64,000 bases of DNA from Vibrio sagamiensis NBRC 104589 (GCF_007990935.1 NZ_BJXJ01000002.1:162424-226423), one strand, 5' to 3'. Numbered from the stretch's first letter, positions 29,050 through 41,336 are shown. Notes: generated from the sequence alone by a model not told the origin. Numbers and translations are program-made.

Positions 29050-29904
29050 TTACTTGAAGCCTTTGACCTTTTTAATCAGATCGTAAGCATTTTGAATTTC
29101 CTGAGATTTTTCTTTAGCGACATTCATCATTTCTGGAGGTAAGCCTTTCGCTATCAGCTTATCTGGGTGATGTTCATTCATTAGCTTACGATAAGCACGT
29201 TTAACCGTTTTTGCATCAGCATCAGAAGTCACATCAAGTATTTTATAGGCATCAGCCAGTTGATCTGCTGATGAGGCCTGTTGCCAACCAGAGCTTGATG
29301 ACTGATATTGGTGCTGACCTTGAAAACCTCCCTGACTTTGAAAACGAAAAGCAGCTTCTTGCATTTGTAAACGCCGCTCAAGTTGCTCAGATGAAAAACC
29401 CAACCCACGCGCAATTTTATGTAATACATTTCTCTCACTAGGATGTAAAGAACCATCAGCAAATGCCGCTGAAATCTGTAGTTCAAGAAAAAACTGTAAT
29501 AAGTCAAAACGACCACCTGATGAGATTTTTACTTTGAGTAACGTTTCATCCAATGGAAAAGCACTCTCTTTACCTTCTCGAAACGCATTTTGAGCAGCTA
29601 AACGCAAGTCACCATGTAAACTCATACGATCCATCATTGTTGAGGCGAGTTGTATCTCTTCTTTTGTTACTTGCCCCTTTGCTTTTGCCACATGCCCCAT
29701 TACCGAAAAAGCCGCTTTAAAAAACTCTTCTTGCCGTTGAGACGTGTTCGGCCCTTTGCCAAAACCGCCATTGGAAAAACCTGCTTGATTTAAACGACGT
29801 GCTTTGTCAAATTGGTGGCCAACGAACAGACCAAAAAATAAGCCAACCGGCCCTCCAAGTAACAAACCAAAAAAGGCGCCTAATATTTTGCCAAAAATAT
29901 GCAT
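29050..29904 (-). CDS. djlA: Membrane-anchored J-domain co-chaperone DjlA
   Basis: 284 residues. A glycine-rich N-terminal membrane segment (about 5-30, FGKILGAFFGLLLGGPVGLFFGLFVG) anchors the protein. The middle is a TerB-like helical domain (about 55-190), then a Q/S-rich linker, then a C-terminal J domain with the HPD motif at 246-248 that stimulates DnaK. This order is diagnostic of DjlA. It is divergent from lptD, its usual neighbour in gammaproteobacteria. Confidence 0.95.
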   Translation of the reverse strand: MHIFGKILGAFFGLLLGGPVGLFFGLFVGHQFDKARRLNQAGFSNGGFGKGPNTSQRQEEFFKAAFSVMGHVAKAKGQVTKEEIQLASTMMDRMSLHGDLRLAAQNAFREGKESAFPLDETLLKVKISSGGRFDLLQFFLELQISAAFADGSLHPSERNVLHKIARGLGFSSEQLERRLQMQEAAFRFQSQGGFQGQHQYQSSSSGWQQASSADQLADAYKILDVTSDADAKTVKRAYRKLMNEHHPDKLIAKGLPPEMMNVAKEKSQEIQNAYDLIKKVKGFK

Positions 29905-30171
29905 TTTGTGTTCTCTATCTATGAATTTTTATCAACGATGACGGTCTTTTAGTGCCTGACGCGATGATTTCCTTTATGATAAAGGAATTCGTAATTTAAA
30001 ATCTGGCAATATACCTGATTACCTTTGCAGCTATTTTATAGCGGCATAGTGTTATAGCAAATACATCCTCAGGGATAATGGCAACTATAGCCCAATTATT
30101 TAGCTATAATGCGAGATAATATTAGCCCTCTACAACTATCGAGTAGCAGTGACACAGGAAAGTTCAATTCA

Positions 30172-32517
30172 ATGCAACATTTCTCCCGCACATTAATAGC
30201 AGCCTCAATCAGCGGTGCCTTATTCATATCACCAACCCAAGCAGGCATCCATAACGATAACAGTGTGCAGGAAAAGCACACTTCAGATCAATGCTTAGAT
30301 GAAACGAACGGGCATGAAAACACTCAAGAAATGCCTGTTACAGTGCAAGCTGATAACTTAGAAGCCATTAATGGTGAAAAAGCTTTATATTCTGGTAATG
30401 TCCAAGTGACTCAAGGTTCAAAAACCATCACTGCAGACAGTCTTATTTTACACCAGTCAGACAATATTATTGTCGCAGAAGGAAATGTTACGTTTAGTGA
30501 CGGTCAGGTCATTGAAGCACGTTCTGAGCGAGTTACCAATAATCTCAACCAAGAAACCTTCTCACTAGAAAATACCGATTATAAATTCTTATGTCAGCAG
30601 CAAGGACGTGGCAGTGCTGCCTATATAGCACGGACAGGACAGTCTTTATATGAATTAGAAGACGGTTCAATTACTTCCTGTCCAGCTGGCGATAATGCTT
30701 GGCGTATGGTTGCCTCTGAAATAGATATTGACCAAAATGAAGAAACAGCTACTCTTCACCATGCTCGTTTTGAAGTGATTGATGTACCAATTTTATACGT
30801 ACCATATCTCTCGATGCCAATTGGTGATAGCCGTAAAACGGGCCTTTTATATCCATCCATTTCTTATGGCTCTAACGACGGTATGGAGTTTGAACTTCCT
30901 TTCTATTGGAATATCGCACCACAATACGATATGACGCTCACCCCACTCTACATGGAAAAACGTGGTCTAAAATTGGATTCATACTTTCGTTATCTGACTG
31001 ATGAATGGGGAAACGGAAGCATTAAAACAGAGTACATCAACAAAGATAAAAAATACGACGATAAATCTCGTTGGGGTTACCAATTTAAACATCAAGGCAT
31101 TGTCGATAAACACTGGGCTGTTAAAGCCGATTACTCCAAAGTCAGTGATATTGAGTATTTTCAAGACCTCAGCTCAGATATTGGTAATCGAGAAGATGGG
31201 CAACTAATGCAAGAAGGTCAGATCAAGTATCGCTCCGACTTTTGGGATGCCTCAATTACAGTACGTGACTTCCAGATTCTAGTCGAAGATAATAATCGAC
31301 CGTATCGGCTACTGCCCCAATTGAACCTAAATTACTTTACTCCATTGTGGGGAGAAAACCTTAACTTTGATGTGAAAAGTCAATTAAGTCGCTTTGAAAG
31401 TAATGACCGCTATAAACCCAACGCTACTCGTGTACACGTCGAGCCGGGGTTAACAATGCCTCTTTCGAATACCTGGGCAACATGGATAACTGAGGCTCGC
31501 TTATCAACGACCTATTATTCTCAAGATCTAACAGAATGGACCGATCAAAACTTAGATAGTCGAGTATCGAGAGTTATCCCAGAGTTTCGCTCCCATGCTC
31601 AACTTCACTTAGAACGAACAACCAGCTGGTTTACAGGCTATACTCAAACACTCGAGCCACAAGTACAATACCTGTATGTTCCAGAGGAAGATCAATCACA
31701 TATTTATGATTATGATACGACTCAATTACAATCAGACTATTATGGTCTATTCCGTAGCCGTCGCTTCAGTGGAATCGACTTTATCGCTGCCGCTAACCAA
31801 CTAAGCTATGGTGCAAGCACGCGCTTTTTTGATGAAAATTACAAGGAACGTTTAAATATTTCGTTTGGTCAAATTTACTACTTTAATAAAGACGTTAAAT
31901 TTTCTAAAAAAGATGCAATTACGTCTAACTCAAGCGCAACAAATTACTCATCTTGGGCCGTAGAAGTTGATTTTAATTACAACGACAATATTTTCTATCA
32001 CGGTGGTCTGCAGTACGATGTTGATCTAGGTGACATGCAGTTGGCAAACAGTACACTGGAATACCAATTTGACGAAGGTTTCATCCAAGGGAACTACCGC
32101 TATGTCACATTAGACTATATCGAAAACTCAATTGCGATGAAAAACCTTGATACCATAACGCGCAAAGGTATTTCTCAAGCAGGTATCGTAACAGCCTATG
32201 AGTTAAATGATAGCTGGTCTGCTAGTGGCCAATATTACTACGATATTAATGAACAGATCGATCTTGAGTGGTTGGCAGGCGTACGCTACCAATCAGATTG
32301 CTGGTATATGGGGCTAACCTATTCTAACCAACTGTTAGGTTGGAATAATAACACCATTGTTAGTAAAGATTCGAAGGCACAATATGAAGACAATATCAGT
32401 ATCAATTTTGGCATTCGTGGCTTTAGCACTAAAGAAAGTCATACCACAGCGGCCAGTATGCTGAATGACTCGGACAACGCAATAAAGTACGGTCGTCCAT
32501 TCTACTTGAACAATTAA
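30172..32517 (+). CDS. lptD: LPS-assembly protein LptD
   Basis: Outer-membrane barrel that, with LptE, inserts lipopolysaccharide into the outer leaflet. The ATG at 30172 gives 781 residues with a signal peptide ([18 protein letters not shown]) and has AGGAA upstream; the open frame begins 21 codons earlier without a signal. An N-terminal OstA/LptA-like domain (about 45-170, [20 protein letters not shown]) precedes the barrel. Cys residues in the N-terminal part (SDQCLD, FLCQQQ, TSCPAG) and C-terminal SDCWYMGL suit the disulfide needed for maturation. It is the first gene of lptD-surA-pdxA-rsmA-apaGH. Confidence 0.96.
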   Translation: MQHFSRTLIAASISGALFISPTQAGIHNDNSVQEKHTSDQCLDETNGHENTQEMPVTVQADNLEAINGEKALYSGNVQVTQGSKTITADSLILHQSDNIIVAEGNVTFSDGQVIEARSERVTNNLNQETFSLENTDYKFLCQQQGRGSAAYIARTGQSLYELEDGSITSCPAGDNAWRMVASEIDIDQNEETATLHHARFEVIDVPILYVPYLSMPIGDSRKTGLLYPSISYGSNDGMEFELPFYWNIAPQYDMTLTPLYMEKRGLKLDSYFRYLTDEWGNGSIKTEYINKDKKYDDKSRWGYQFKHQGIVDKHWAVKADYSKVSDIEYFQDLSSDIGNREDGQLMQEGQIKYRSDFWDASITVRDFQILVEDNNRPYRLLPQLNLNYFTPLWGENLNFDVKSQLSRFESNDRYKPNATRVHVEPGLTMPLSNTWATWITEARLSTTYYSQDLTEWTDQNLDSRVSRVIPEFRSHAQLHLERTTSWFTGYTQTLEPQVQYLYVPEEDQSHIYDYDTTQLQSDYYGLFRSRRFSGIDFIAAANQLSYGASTRFFDENYKERLNISFGQIYYFNKDVKFSKKDAITSNSSATNYSSWAVEVDFNYNDNIFYHGGLQYDVDLGDMQLANSTLEYQFDEGFIQGNYRYVTLDYIENSIAMKNLDTITRKGISQAGIVTAYELNDSWSASGQYYYDINEQIDLEWLAGVRYQSDCWYMGLTYSNQLLGWNNNTIVSKDSKAQYEDNISINFGIRGFSTKESHTTAASMLNDSDNAIKYGRPFYLNN

Positions 32518-32574
32518 GCGATTTAAGCGTCTTAATAGGTAGATGCTTAATTTCTATGACTGACGGAATTTTTA

Positions 32575-33858
32575 ATGAACATTTGGAAACCACTAATCCT
32601 TACCGCATTACTCTCTTCAGGAGTAATGGCTGCACCTGTTGAGCTCGATAAAGCCGCAGTTATTGTCAATGATGGCGTTATATTGCAAAGTGATATAAAT
32701 ACGGCAATAAAAACTTTACAAGCAAATGCAAAACAAAGTGGCACCGAGCTCCCTCCTGCCAATGTATTAAAAGAGCAGGTTTTAGAAAAACTGATCTTAG
32801 ACGCACTTCAACAGCAAGAAGCGCAACGTATTGGTGTGCGCATTGATGATAACAATTTAAATCAAGCTATTACTGACATTGCTAACAAGAACCAACAAAG
32901 CCTAGAGCAACTTGCAAAAGCAGTCCAAGCAGAAGGGTTGAGTTATTCTGAGTTTAGAGAACAAATTCGTAAAGAGCTTGCAGCCTCAGAAGCTCGCAAC
33001 GCACTGGTTCGTCGTCGTATTAATATTCTCCCAGCAGAAGTCGATAACCTAGCAGAACAACTGTCCCAACAAACCAACGCGACTGTACAGTACAAAATTG
33101 GTCATATCCAACTGCGGTTTTCTGATGATAAAGATAAATCAGAGCTCGAAACAGAAGCTAAAGCTTTAGTTAAAAAATTAAAAGCAGGGGATGACTTTTC
33201 AACCATGGCCTACACATACTCCAAAGGGCCAAAAGCTCTGCAAGGTGGTGATTGGGGCTGGATGCGCAAAGAGGAAATGCCAACGATTTTTGCTGATCAA
33301 ATTAACATGCAAAATAAAGGCAGTATCATTGGCCCATTTCGTAGTGGTGTAGGTTTTCACATACTAAAAATAGAAGATATCAAAGGATTAGAACCTGTTG
33401 CTGTTACAGAGGTTAATGCTCGCCATATTTTGATTAGGCCTACTGTTATTCTTAGCGACGAAGGTGCTGAAAAACAGCTTAAAGAATTTATCCGCCGTAT
33501 CAAGGCAGGAGAAGCAAGTTTTGCTGAATTAGCAACACAATACAGCCAGGATCCTGGTTCAGCAGCTCAAGATGGTGAACTTGGTTACCAAACACCTGAT
33601 CTATACGTACCGGAATTCAAACACCAAGTTGAAACACTACCAACGGGAAGCATCAGTGAACCTTTCAAAACTGTTCATGGTTGGCATATTGTCGAAGTCC
33701 TTGACCGTCGCCAAGTTGACCGTACTGATGCAGCTATAAAAAATAAAGCTTATCGCATGCTATTTAACCGTAAATTTAACGAAGAAGCCGGGGCTTGGAT
33801 GCAAGAGCTTCGCGCTAGTGCTTTTGTTGAAGTCATGGATGAGAACGATGATAGCTAA
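32575..33858 (+). CDS. surA: Periplasmic chaperone and peptidyl-prolyl isomerase SurA
   Basis: 427 residues. Escorts outer-membrane proteins, including LptD, to the BAM complex. It has a signal peptide ([19 protein letters not shown]), a SurA N-terminal chaperone domain (about 20-165) and two parvulin domains (about 170-270 and 280-385, the second with [10 protein letters not shown] and [15 protein letters not shown]). It lies 57 bp downstream of lptD and overlaps pdxA by 11 bp. Confidence 0.96.
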   Translation: MNIWKPLILTALLSSGVMAAPVELDKAAVIVNDGVILQSDINTAIKTLQANAKQSGTELPPANVLKEQVLEKLILDALQQQEAQRIGVRIDDNNLNQAITDIANKNQQSLEQLAKAVQAEGLSYSEFREQIRKELAASEARNALVRRRINILPAEVDNLAEQLSQQTNATVQYKIGHIQLRFSDDKDKSELETEAKALVKKLKAGDDFSTMAYTYSKGPKALQGGDWGWMRKEEMPTIFADQINMQNKGSIIGPFRSGVGFHILKIEDIKGLEPVAVTEVNARHILIRPTVILSDEGAEKQLKEFIRRIKAGEASFAELATQYSQDPGSAAQDGELGYQTPDLYVPEFKHQVETLPTGSISEPFKTVHGWHIVEVLDRRQVDRTDAAIKNKAYRMLFNRKFNEEAGAWMQELRASAFVEVMDENDDS

Positions 33859-34846
33859 TTCAATTAAAAGAATTATTGTTACTGCTGGCGAACCAGCCGG
33901 TATTGGCCCTGACTTGGTACTCGCCTTATCCAAAGAAAATTGGGCACACCAAATTGTAGTTTGTGCAGATAAGAACATGCTACTAGAACGAGCTAAGCTT
34001 TTAGGTATCGATGTTCAACTGACTGATTACAATCCAAAGTTGCCACCTCAGGCTCAGAAAGCAGGAACATTAATTGTTAAACATATTGAAGCAACCGAAC
34101 AAACTGTCGCAGGTCAGCTCAATGAAACCAATAGCCACTACGTATTAAAAACATTAGAAAGCGCGGCTTTGGGCTGTATGAATAATGAATTTGATGCTAT
34201 TGTGACGGGTCCTGTGCATAAAGGAGTGATCAATCGTTCTGGATTCGCTTTTAGTGGTCATACGGAGTTTTTCGCTGAAAAGTCGAACACACCGTTAGTG
34301 GTAATGATGCTTGCCACTGAGGGACTTCGCGTAGCATTAGTTACGACACATATCCCTTTGGCTTACGTGTCCAAAGCCGTTACAAAAGAACGACTGGGAA
34401 AAGTGATCGATGTTCTACACCAAGATCTAGTAGAAAAATTTGCTATACCAAAACCAAAGATCTACCTATGTGGTTTAAACCCACATGCAGGTGAAGATGG
34501 GTGTTTAGGCAATGAAGAAATCGAAACGATTACTCCCACATTGGAAAAAATTCGACAAGAAAAAGGGATGAATCTGATTGGTCCATTACCAGCAGATACC
34601 ATTTTCAATGAAAAATATTTACATGATGCTGATGCAGTATTAGGGATGTATCACGACCAAGTATTGCCTGTATTAAAATACAAAGGCTTTGGACGTTCAG
34701 TTAATATAACTCTTGGTTTACCTTTTATAAGGACTTCGGTGGACCACGGTACTGCACTTGATCTGGCAGGGACAGGCCAAGCGGATACAGGAAGCTTCCG
34801 AACGGCGCTCACACATGCGATAGAATTGGTAGAGAAGAAACAATGA
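33848..34846 (+). CDS. pdxA: 4-hydroxythreonine-4-phosphate dehydrogenase
   Basis: 332 residues. A pyridoxal-phosphate pathway enzyme that oxidises 4-phosphohydroxy-threonine. The ATG at 33848 gives [23 protein letters not shown], matching family length; upstream in-frame codons lie within surA. Conserved metal and substrate histidines are visible in [10 protein letters not shown], in [10 protein letters not shown] and in the late [11 protein letters not shown]. The start overlaps surA by 11 bp, and the stop overlaps the rsmA start as ATGA, indicating coupled translation. Confidence 0.96.
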   Translation: MIANSIKRIIVTAGEPAGIGPDLVLALSKENWAHQIVVCADKNMLLERAKLLGIDVQLTDYNPKLPPQAQKAGTLIVKHIEATEQTVAGQLNETNSHYVLKTLESAALGCMNNEFDAIVTGPVHKGVINRSGFAFSGHTEFFAEKSNTPLVVMMLATEGLRVALVTTHIPLAYVSKAVTKERLGKVIDVLHQDLVEKFAIPKPKIYLCGLNPHAGEDGCLGNEEIETITPTLEKIRQEKGMNLIGPLPADTIFNEKYLHDADAVLGMYHDQVLPVLKYKGFGRSVNITLGLPFIRTSVDHGTALDLAGTGQADTGSFRTALTHAIELVEKKQ

Positions 34847-35652
34847 GAAATGATGTCCACTTAGGGCACAAAGCGCGTAAACGTTTTGGTCAAAACTTCC
34901 TTAACGATCCTTACATTATTGATGGTATCGTCTCAGCGATTAATCCACGACCAGGCCAAAATCTGGTTGAAATTGGCCCTGGGCTTGGCGCGATTACTGA
35001 GCCTGTAGGACGAGAGGTCGATAAATTCACAGTTATCGAGTTAGATCGCGATCTTGCCGAACGCCTTCGCAATCACCCAGAACTGGCTGATAAGCTCACT
35101 ATCCATGAAGGCGACGCAATGCGTTTTGACTTCAAACAATTAGTGAAGCCAAATAATAAACTACGTATTTTTGGTAACTTACCTTACAACATCTCGACCC
35201 CGCTGATGTTCCACCTCTTTGAATTCCATAAAGACATTCAAGATATGCACTTTATGCTGCAAAAAGAGGTCGTCAACCGTTTAGCAGCAGGTCCTGGTAG
35301 TAAAGCTTATGGTCGCTTAACTGTCATGGCACAATACTATTGTAAAGTCGTACCGGTATTGGAAGTTCCACCGACAGCATTTGTTCCACCGCCAAAAGTC
35401 GATTCTGCGGTTGTTCGTTTAATGCCATATGAAGAGTTGCCTTATCCAGCTAAGGATCTTCGTCTTCTTGATCGTGTTTGCCGCGAAGGTTTTAACCAAC
35501 GACGCAAAACCATACGTAACTGTTATAAATCATTATTGAGTGCAGAAGTCTTAGAAGAGCTTGGTATAAATCCAGGCATGCGCCCAGAAAATTTAACCTT
35601 ACAACAATTTGTGGCAATGGCTAATTGGTTGGCCGATAACTCACAACATTAA
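34843..35652 (+). CDS. rsmA: 16S rRNA (A1518/A1519) dimethyltransferase
   Basis: 269 residues (also called KsgA). Dimethylates the two adjacent adenosines of the 16S helix 45 loop. SAM-binding motif [10 protein letters not shown] is at 43-51, and the catalytic NLPYNIST motif is typical. It overlaps pdxA by four bases, and apaG and apaH follow, the standard gammaproteobacterial order. Confidence 0.97.
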   Translation: MRNDVHLGHKARKRFGQNFLNDPYIIDGIVSAINPRPGQNLVEIGPGLGAITEPVGREVDKFTVIELDRDLAERLRNHPELADKLTIHEGDAMRFDFKQLVKPNNKLRIFGNLPYNISTPLMFHLFEFHKDIQDMHFMLQKEVVNRLAAGPGSKAYGRLTVMAQYYCKVVPVLEVPPTAFVPPPKVDSAVVRLMPYEELPYPAKDLRLLDRVCREGFNQRRKTIRNCYKSLLSAEVLEELGINPGMRPENLTLQQFVAMANWLADNSQH

Positions 35653-35663
35653 AATCTCCGCTT

Positions 35664-35687
35664 ATCAGCTCCCTTTGCTGAGCTGAT
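35664..35687. terminator. Hairpin after rsmA
   Basis: ATCAGCTC (35664-35671) pairs with GAGCTGAT (35680-35687). Only a short T run follows, so read-through into apaG is plausible. Confidence 0.45.
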
Positions 35688-35689
35688 TT

Positions 35690-35720
35690 CCAAGTGGTGT
35701 AATCTATTTATACCACTTGG
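35690..35720. repeat. CCAAGTGGT palindrome
   Basis: CCAAGTGGT (35690-35698) and ACCACTTGG (35712-35720) lie between rsmA and apaG. The arms resemble the AAGTG/CACTTGG termini of the other repeats in this window. Confidence 0.5.
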
Positions 35721-35762
35721 ATATATACTTTATTGATATAATAAGCTTTTTGAGGAGTGAAT

Positions 35763-36143
35763 ATGGACGTAATTCAACCTTGTATCAAGATTCAAGTGCA
35801 TACCAAGTACATTGAAGAACAATCCTCACCAGAGCAATCCCGCTTTATTTTTGCCTACATAATCACAATAAAAAACCTGAGTCAGCAAACAGTACAACTT
35901 ATCAGTCGAAGCTGGCTGATTACTGATTCCAATGGAAAAAAAATGAAGATAGAAGGTGAAGGAGTCGTCGGGCAGCAACCATTTATCTCAGCGAGTGATG
36001 AATACACCTATAGTAGTGGTACTGCATTAGAAACACCTGTTGGTGTCATGCAAGGGCATTATGTAATGCAAGACGCTCAAGGCCGAGAGTTCTTAACTGA
36101 GATCGAACCTTTCCGTCTTGCCATTCCTAATGTCTTGAATTAG
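35763..36143 (+). CDS. apaG: ApaG (Co2+/Mg2+ efflux-associated) protein
   Basis: 126 residues with a fibronectin-III-like ApaG fold: [32 protein letters not shown], then [33 protein letters not shown]. The ATG at 35763 is chosen because GAGGAG lies five bases upstream; a GTG at 35757 overlaps that site. Its biochemical role is unclear; family members are linked to divalent-cation resistance. It is followed by apaH after 8 bp. Confidence 0.95.
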   Translation: MDVIQPCIKIQVHTKYIEEQSSPEQSRFIFAYIITIKNLSQQTVQLISRSWLITDSNGKKMKIEGEGVVGQQPFISASDEYTYSSGTALETPVGVMQGHYVMQDAQGREFLTEIEPFRLAIPNVLN

Positions 36144-36151
36144 GAGAAATA

Positions 36152-36958
36152 ATGGCCACATACATCGTTGGTGATATTCAAGGCTGCTTGGATGAATTAC
36201 AGCAACTACTCGCACAGGTAAACTTTTCAACTCTCCACGATCAACTTTGGTTAGCGGGAGATCTTGTTGCTAGAGGGCCTAAATCACTAGAAACACTTCG
36301 CTTCATCAAATCTCTTGATCGTAGCGCAACGGTTGTACTTGGCAATCATGACCTGCATTTACTGGCGGTTGCTCACGGTCTTAAGCCCATCAAAGAGAAA
36401 GATCAAACTGCAGCAATCCTATCTGCACCTGACAAAGAAGCATTACTTAGTTGGCTGATAAAACAACCACTTTTGGCTGAACATCATGATTTTGTTATGT
36501 GTCATGCGGGGGTTTCTCCTTTATGGGATCTCTCGACCGCAAAGGCCTGTGCACGTGAGGTAGAGCAGATCCTACAAAGTGACCAACTGGCTTGGTTACT
36601 AGAAAACATGTACACAAATCAACCAGATCAATGGAATCCTTCACTGGTAGGTTTAGATCGCTACCGCTATACGATTAATGCGCTAACACGTATGCGCTTT
36701 TGCCACCCTGATGGACGTTTGGATATGGACTGTAAACTGCCACCTGATGAGGTCTCAACCCAGGAGTTACTCCCCTGGTTTCAACTTCCCCAACGTATTG
36801 AATTAGGAAAATCGGTTCTGTTCGGCCACTGGGCAGCATTGCAAGGACACCATGATGAACACGTTATTGGCTTAGACACCGGATGTGTATGGGGAGGTGC
36901 TCTAACCATGATACGCTGGGAAGATAAGCAGATATTTACTCAACCAGCACTTCGTTAG
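36152..36958 (+). CDS. apaH: Diadenosine tetraphosphatase (symmetrical)
   Basis: 268 residues. Hydrolyses Ap4A to two ADP and decaps Np4-capped RNA. Calcineurin-type metallophosphatase motifs are GDIQGC (7-12), GDLVARGP and LGNHDLHLL, with later GHWAALQG. AGGAG precedes the ATG. It is the last gene of the lptD-apaH series. Confidence 0.97.
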   Translation: MATYIVGDIQGCLDELQQLLAQVNFSTLHDQLWLAGDLVARGPKSLETLRFIKSLDRSATVVLGNHDLHLLAVAHGLKPIKEKDQTAAILSAPDKEALLSWLIKQPLLAEHHDFVMCHAGVSPLWDLSTAKACAREVEQILQSDQLAWLLENMYTNQPDQWNPSLVGLDRYRYTINALTRMRFCHPDGRLDMDCKLPPDEVSTQELLPWFQLPQRIELGKSVLFGHWAALQGHHDEHVIGLDTGCVWGGALTMIRWEDKQIFTQPALR

Positions 36959-37022
36959 TGGCTCTCCCGTAAGCGCACTAAAACCAGCATGCTTGAGTTC
37001 GAACCACTCGATTTCAAACAGA

Positions 37023-37070
37023 TATACCCAAATGACTTCAAGATGCTTGATTCAGAGCGAAGCCATTTGG
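37023..37070. repeat. Dispersed Vibrio-type palindromic repeat, copy B
   Basis: Starts ATACCCAAATGACTTCAAGA and continues GATGCTTGATTCAGAGC. The arms CCAAATG/CATTTGG pair. It aligns with 6499-6534 but lacks that copy's internal hairpin. It lies between the convergent apaH and folA. Confidence 0.65.
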
Positions 37071-37103
37071 ATAAGCCTAAGTGAACTTAAATACCTAGGT
37101 CTA

Positions 37104-37583
37104 TTACTTTTCTAAAATGGTAAAACGCATATTGTAGGCATTTTTTTCATCCGCTTGAAACGCTTCTGAATAGACTTCTTTAAAGTCCTTACCCCACTCG
37201 GGAAATTGGGTGTCGCCCTCGACTTGAGCTTCAATATGAGTAATATAAAGTTTATCTGCGATGGCTAAGCATTCCGTATAAATCGCTCCACCACCAATAA
37301 TCATCGCCTCCTCAACATCACCTGCTGCATTCAGTGCTTGTTGGATTGACGTAACAGTGGTGACCCCTTCGATGACGAACGAAGCATCACGGCTAATGAC
37401 GATATTTAAACGACCAGGCAAAGGACGCCCAATCGATTCATATGTTTTACGCCCCATAATCACAGGTTTACCCATTGTACAACGTTTAAACCATGCAAAA
37501 TCGGCAGGAAGGTGCCATGGCATCTGATTATCTTTACCAATAATTCGATTGTCTGCCATTGCCGCTATCATACTAATGATCAT
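37104..37583 (-). CDS. folA: Dihydrofolate reductase
   Basis: 159 residues, the usual bacterial DHFR length. Reduces dihydrofolate to tetrahydrofolate with NADPH; the target of trimethoprim. The start at 37583 has AAGGA seven bases upstream; the open frame runs nine codons further without conservation. Motifs: IIGKDNQMPWHLPADFAWFK with the catalytic acidic residue in PADF, MGRKTYESIGRPLPGRLNIVISR, and IIGGGAIY for NADPH. Confidence 0.97.
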   Translation of the reverse strand: MIISMIAAMADNRIIGKDNQMPWHLPADFAWFKRCTMGKPVIMGRKTYESIGRPLPGRLNIVISRDASFVIEGVTTVTSIQQALNAAGDVEEAMIIGGGAIYTECLAIADKLYITHIEAQVEGDTQFPEWGKDFKEVYSEAFQADEKNAYNMRFTILEK

Positions 37584-37690
37584 GTCATATCCTTCAGTTA
37601 TAGAGATCAAGTTATAGAAATTAAATGATGGAGATTAAATTACAAAAAGCTCCAAAGAAACTCGAGCCACTGTGAGTTATTCGGCTAATA

Positions 37691-37720
37691 AAAAAGCCGC
37701 AAAACATATTGCGGCTTTTT
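37691..37720. terminator. Terminator between folA and obgE
   Basis: AAAAGCCGC and GCGGCTTTTT form a stem with flanking A and T runs. It terminates obgE on the minus strand and is symmetric. Confidence 0.9.
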
Positions 37721-37734
37721 GAATCATTGAATGA

Positions 37735-38913
<1,179 letters not shown>

Positions 38914-39047
38914 TTACTCCGACTACTTCGTGCGTGGATTAAATCTGATTTGCCATCAAACAATTTTAGCAGATGACAGATCTAAGCTCCCAGTAACACT
39001 ATACAATGTGCTAACAAGAAACTTCGATATGTCGACTGCCATAAATA

Positions 39048-39077
39048 AAAAACCCCGCCGAATCGGCAGGGCTTTTG
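39048..39077 (-). terminator. Terminator after rpmA
   Basis: CCCCGCCGA and TCGGCAGGGC form a stem; the minus-strand reading ends in GGGGTTTTTT. It separates rpmA from obgE. Confidence 0.85.
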
Positions 39078-39120
39078 AATTCAGCTATCTTGCTTTAAGA
39101 TAATCAACCGTAAGGTTAAA

Positions 39121-39378
39121 TTACTCAGCTTCGATGCTTACAAACTTACGGTTTTTAGGACCTTTCACTTCAAATTTCACTTTACCTTCAGTAAGAGCGA
39201 AAAGTGTGTGGTCTTTACCGATACCTACGTTGTTACCAGCGTGGAACTTTGTACCACGTTGACGAACGATGATGTTACCTGCAAGAACAGATTCACCACC
39301 GAAACGCTTAACACCAAGGCGTTTGCTTTCTGAATCGCGGCCGTTACGAGTAGAACCACCAGCTTTTTTGTGTGCCAT
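39121..39378 (-). CDS. rpmA: 50S ribosomal protein L27
   Basis: 85 residues starting [20 protein letters not shown], the L27 N-terminal tail that reaches the peptidyl-transferase centre. It lies 20 bp downstream of rplU with AGGAG before the ATG. Confidence 0.98.
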
Positions 39379-39398
39379 TGTTAAACTCTCCTAATAAA

Positions 39399-39710
39399 TT
39401 AAGCGTTGATACCAGTGATCTTCACTTCAGTGAACCACTGACGGTGACCCTGTTGCTTACGAGAGTGCTTACGACGACGGAACTTAACGATTTTGATTTT
39501 ATCGCCACGACCGTGTTGTACAACTTCAGCAACAACTTTGCCGCCCTCTACAAGAGGTGCACCAACTTTGATGTCTTCGCCGTTAGCAACGAGAAGAACA
39601 TTATCAAATTCAACAGTTGCACCAGTTTCAACGTCTAATTTCTCTAAACGAAGAGTTTGACCTTCGCTTACACGGTGTTGTTTACCACCAGATTGGAAAA
39701 CAGCGTACAT
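39399..39710 (-). CDS. rplU: 50S ribosomal protein L21
   Basis: 103 residues ([18 protein letters not shown]...[19 protein letters not shown]), full length. It is first of the rplU-rpmA pair and divergent from ispB, the usual arrangement. The conserved basic stretch [10 protein letters not shown] is the rRNA-binding loop. Confidence 0.98.
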   Translation of the reverse strand: MYAVFQSGGKQHRVSEGQTLRLEKLDVETGATVEFDNVLLVANGEDIKVGAPLVEGGKVVAEVVQHGRGDKIKIVKFRRRKHSRKQQGHRQWFTEVKITGINA

Positions 39711-39977
39711 ATTTTACTCCGCTTTTTCCGCACAGCCTGCAATCATAATTGAGCTAGGGTGTGCGCTAAACTAATCATCAATAGGGCGCAGATTCTACAG
39801 AAGAGATGCCCTTATGACAAGCCATATTTTTAAAAAGTTGGCGAAAAGCTAATCGCCAAAGAAAAGTGTGTCAATCATGCCGTTTAGCCATGTATTAATC
39901 AACGTTTTTTAGTGTATGATTCGACGATTAAACAAATAGAAAAAGCCTTGTAGGGTCTAACTTCAGCCGGATATACG

Positions 39978-40949
39978 ATGGATTTTAAAACTATCCAAGC
40001 GCTTACTGCCGATGACATGGCAAAAGTGAATGAAACAATTCAAGCTCAATTAAACTCCGATGTTTCTTTAATAAACCAACTCGGATTTTATATTGTAAGT
40101 GGTGGAGGCAAGCGTCTAAGACCGTTGCTTGCCATTTTGTCTGCACGTGCACTTAATTACCAAGGCCATGGTCATACCATGGCTGCGGCGTTTATCGAAT
40201 TCATTCATACAGCAACTTTACTTCATGATGATGTTGTTGATGAATCTGATATGCGACGGGGCAAAGCGACTGCTAATGCTGCCTTTGGTAATGCTGCAAG
40301 CGTGTTGGTCGGTGACTTTATTTACACACGTTCATTTCAAATGATGACTGAACTAGGATCAATGAAGATCCTCAAACTTATGAGTAATGCCGTTAATGTC
40401 ATTGCTGAAGGTGAGGTTCAGCAGTTAATGAACTGTAATGACCCCAACATCACTGAAGAAAACTACATGCAAGTTATCTACTCTAAAACTGCACGATTAT
40501 TCGAGTCTGCCACTCAAATTGGTGCCATTCTTAGCAATGCGCCAGAAGAAGTTGAAGTGGCTATGCAGAATTATGGTAAGTACCTTGGCACAGCTTTTCA
40601 ACTGATTGACGACGTGATGGACTACACTTCTGATGGCAAAGATATGGGGAAAAATGTCGGGGACGATTTAGCAGAAGGTAAACCAACCCTACCTTTGCTC
40701 CATGCAATGCATAACACAACAACTGACAACGCCACCATGATTCGTGAAGCGATTGAGAAATCAAATGGCATGGAGTACTTGGAGGAAATTTTACAGGTAA
40801 TGGAGCAATCTGGCTCACTAGAGTACACCACTAAAAAAGCATTAGAGGAAGCAGATAAAGCTATAGCAGAACTCGAAGTATTGCCTGAGTCGGAATATAA
40901 AGAAGCCATGATAAGCTTAGCACATATGGCCGTTAATCGGACTAAGTAG
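39978..40949 (+). CDS. ispB: Octaprenyl diphosphate synthase
   Basis: 323 residues. Trans-prenyltransferase that makes the C40 side chain of ubiquinone and menaquinone. The two aspartate-rich motifs are DDVVDESD (from D84) and DDVMD (from D211), and SGGGKRLRP is the allyl-substrate site. The product length is inferred from family similarity. Divergent from rplU; ends at a long perfect hairpin. Confidence 0.95.
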   Translation: MDFKTIQALTADDMAKVNETIQAQLNSDVSLINQLGFYIVSGGGKRLRPLLAILSARALNYQGHGHTMAAAFIEFIHTATLLHDDVVDESDMRRGKATANAAFGNAASVLVGDFIYTRSFQMMTELGSMKILKLMSNAVNVIAEGEVQQLMNCNDPNITEENYMQVIYSKTARLFESATQIGAILSNAPEEVEVAMQNYGKYLGTAFQLIDDVMDYTSDGKDMGKNVGDDLAEGKPTLPLLHAMHNTTTDNATMIREAIEKSNGMEYLEEILQVMEQSGSLEYTTKKALEEADKAIAELEVLPESEYKEAMISLAHMAVNRTK

Positions 40950-40972
40950 CTCTTAGTTAGTTGATCTGAAAA

Positions 40973-41016
40973 AGTAACACATCAAAGAAAGATTGGCTTT
41001 TCTTTGATGTGTTACT
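40973..41016. terminator. Bidirectional 17-18 bp hairpin after ispB
   Basis: AGTAACACATCAAAGAAA (40973-40990) is fully complementary to bases 40999-41016, with an 8-base loop. It lies between convergent ispB and the 63-aa gene. Confidence 0.8.
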
Positions 41017-41033
41017 GCAATTGTAAATAGAAG

Positions 41034-41225
41034 TTAATAATATTGATGACAGCCACCGTGTAGCTGTGGATTCTCTTCTATTTCGTCAAAGCCTAGTGCG
41101 AGTTGCTCTTCTGAGCCTTGCTTAGCGAGTAGTACCATCTGTGCTTCTCTATCGACAACCAAGATAGTCCCCACCCCTTGTTGACACTCTACTATCAACC
41201 CTTTATGGACACGATTTGCTTCCAT
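41034..41225 (-). CDS. Small conserved-looking protein of unknown function
   Basis: 63 residues with AAAGGAG seven bases before the ATG, so clearly expressed. A compact beta-rich pattern (HKGLIVECQQGVGTILVVDREAQMVLLAK) is followed by an acidic stretch and a His/Cys-containing end (HGGCHQYY). There is no signal or membrane segment. I do not recognise it. It sits between ispB and mdh with its own terminator. Confidence 0.75.
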   Translation of the reverse strand: MEANRVHKGLIVECQQGVGTILVVDREAQMVLLAKQGSEEQLALGFDEIEENPQLHGGCHQYY

Positions 41226-41307
41226 CGTTTGCTCCTTTGGTTACTTTTTGGATTCAAAAATACCTTTAGGTTAAAAAGTTGATACGTAGTGATAGCATCA
41301 AAGATCA

Positions 41308-41336
41308 AAAAAGCCGAGCACTCGCGCTCGGCTTTG
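41308..41336 (-). terminator. Terminator of mdh
   Basis: AAGCCGAGC (41311-41319) pairs with GCTCGGCTT (41326-41334). The minus strand continues into a T-rich run. Confidence 0.85.
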
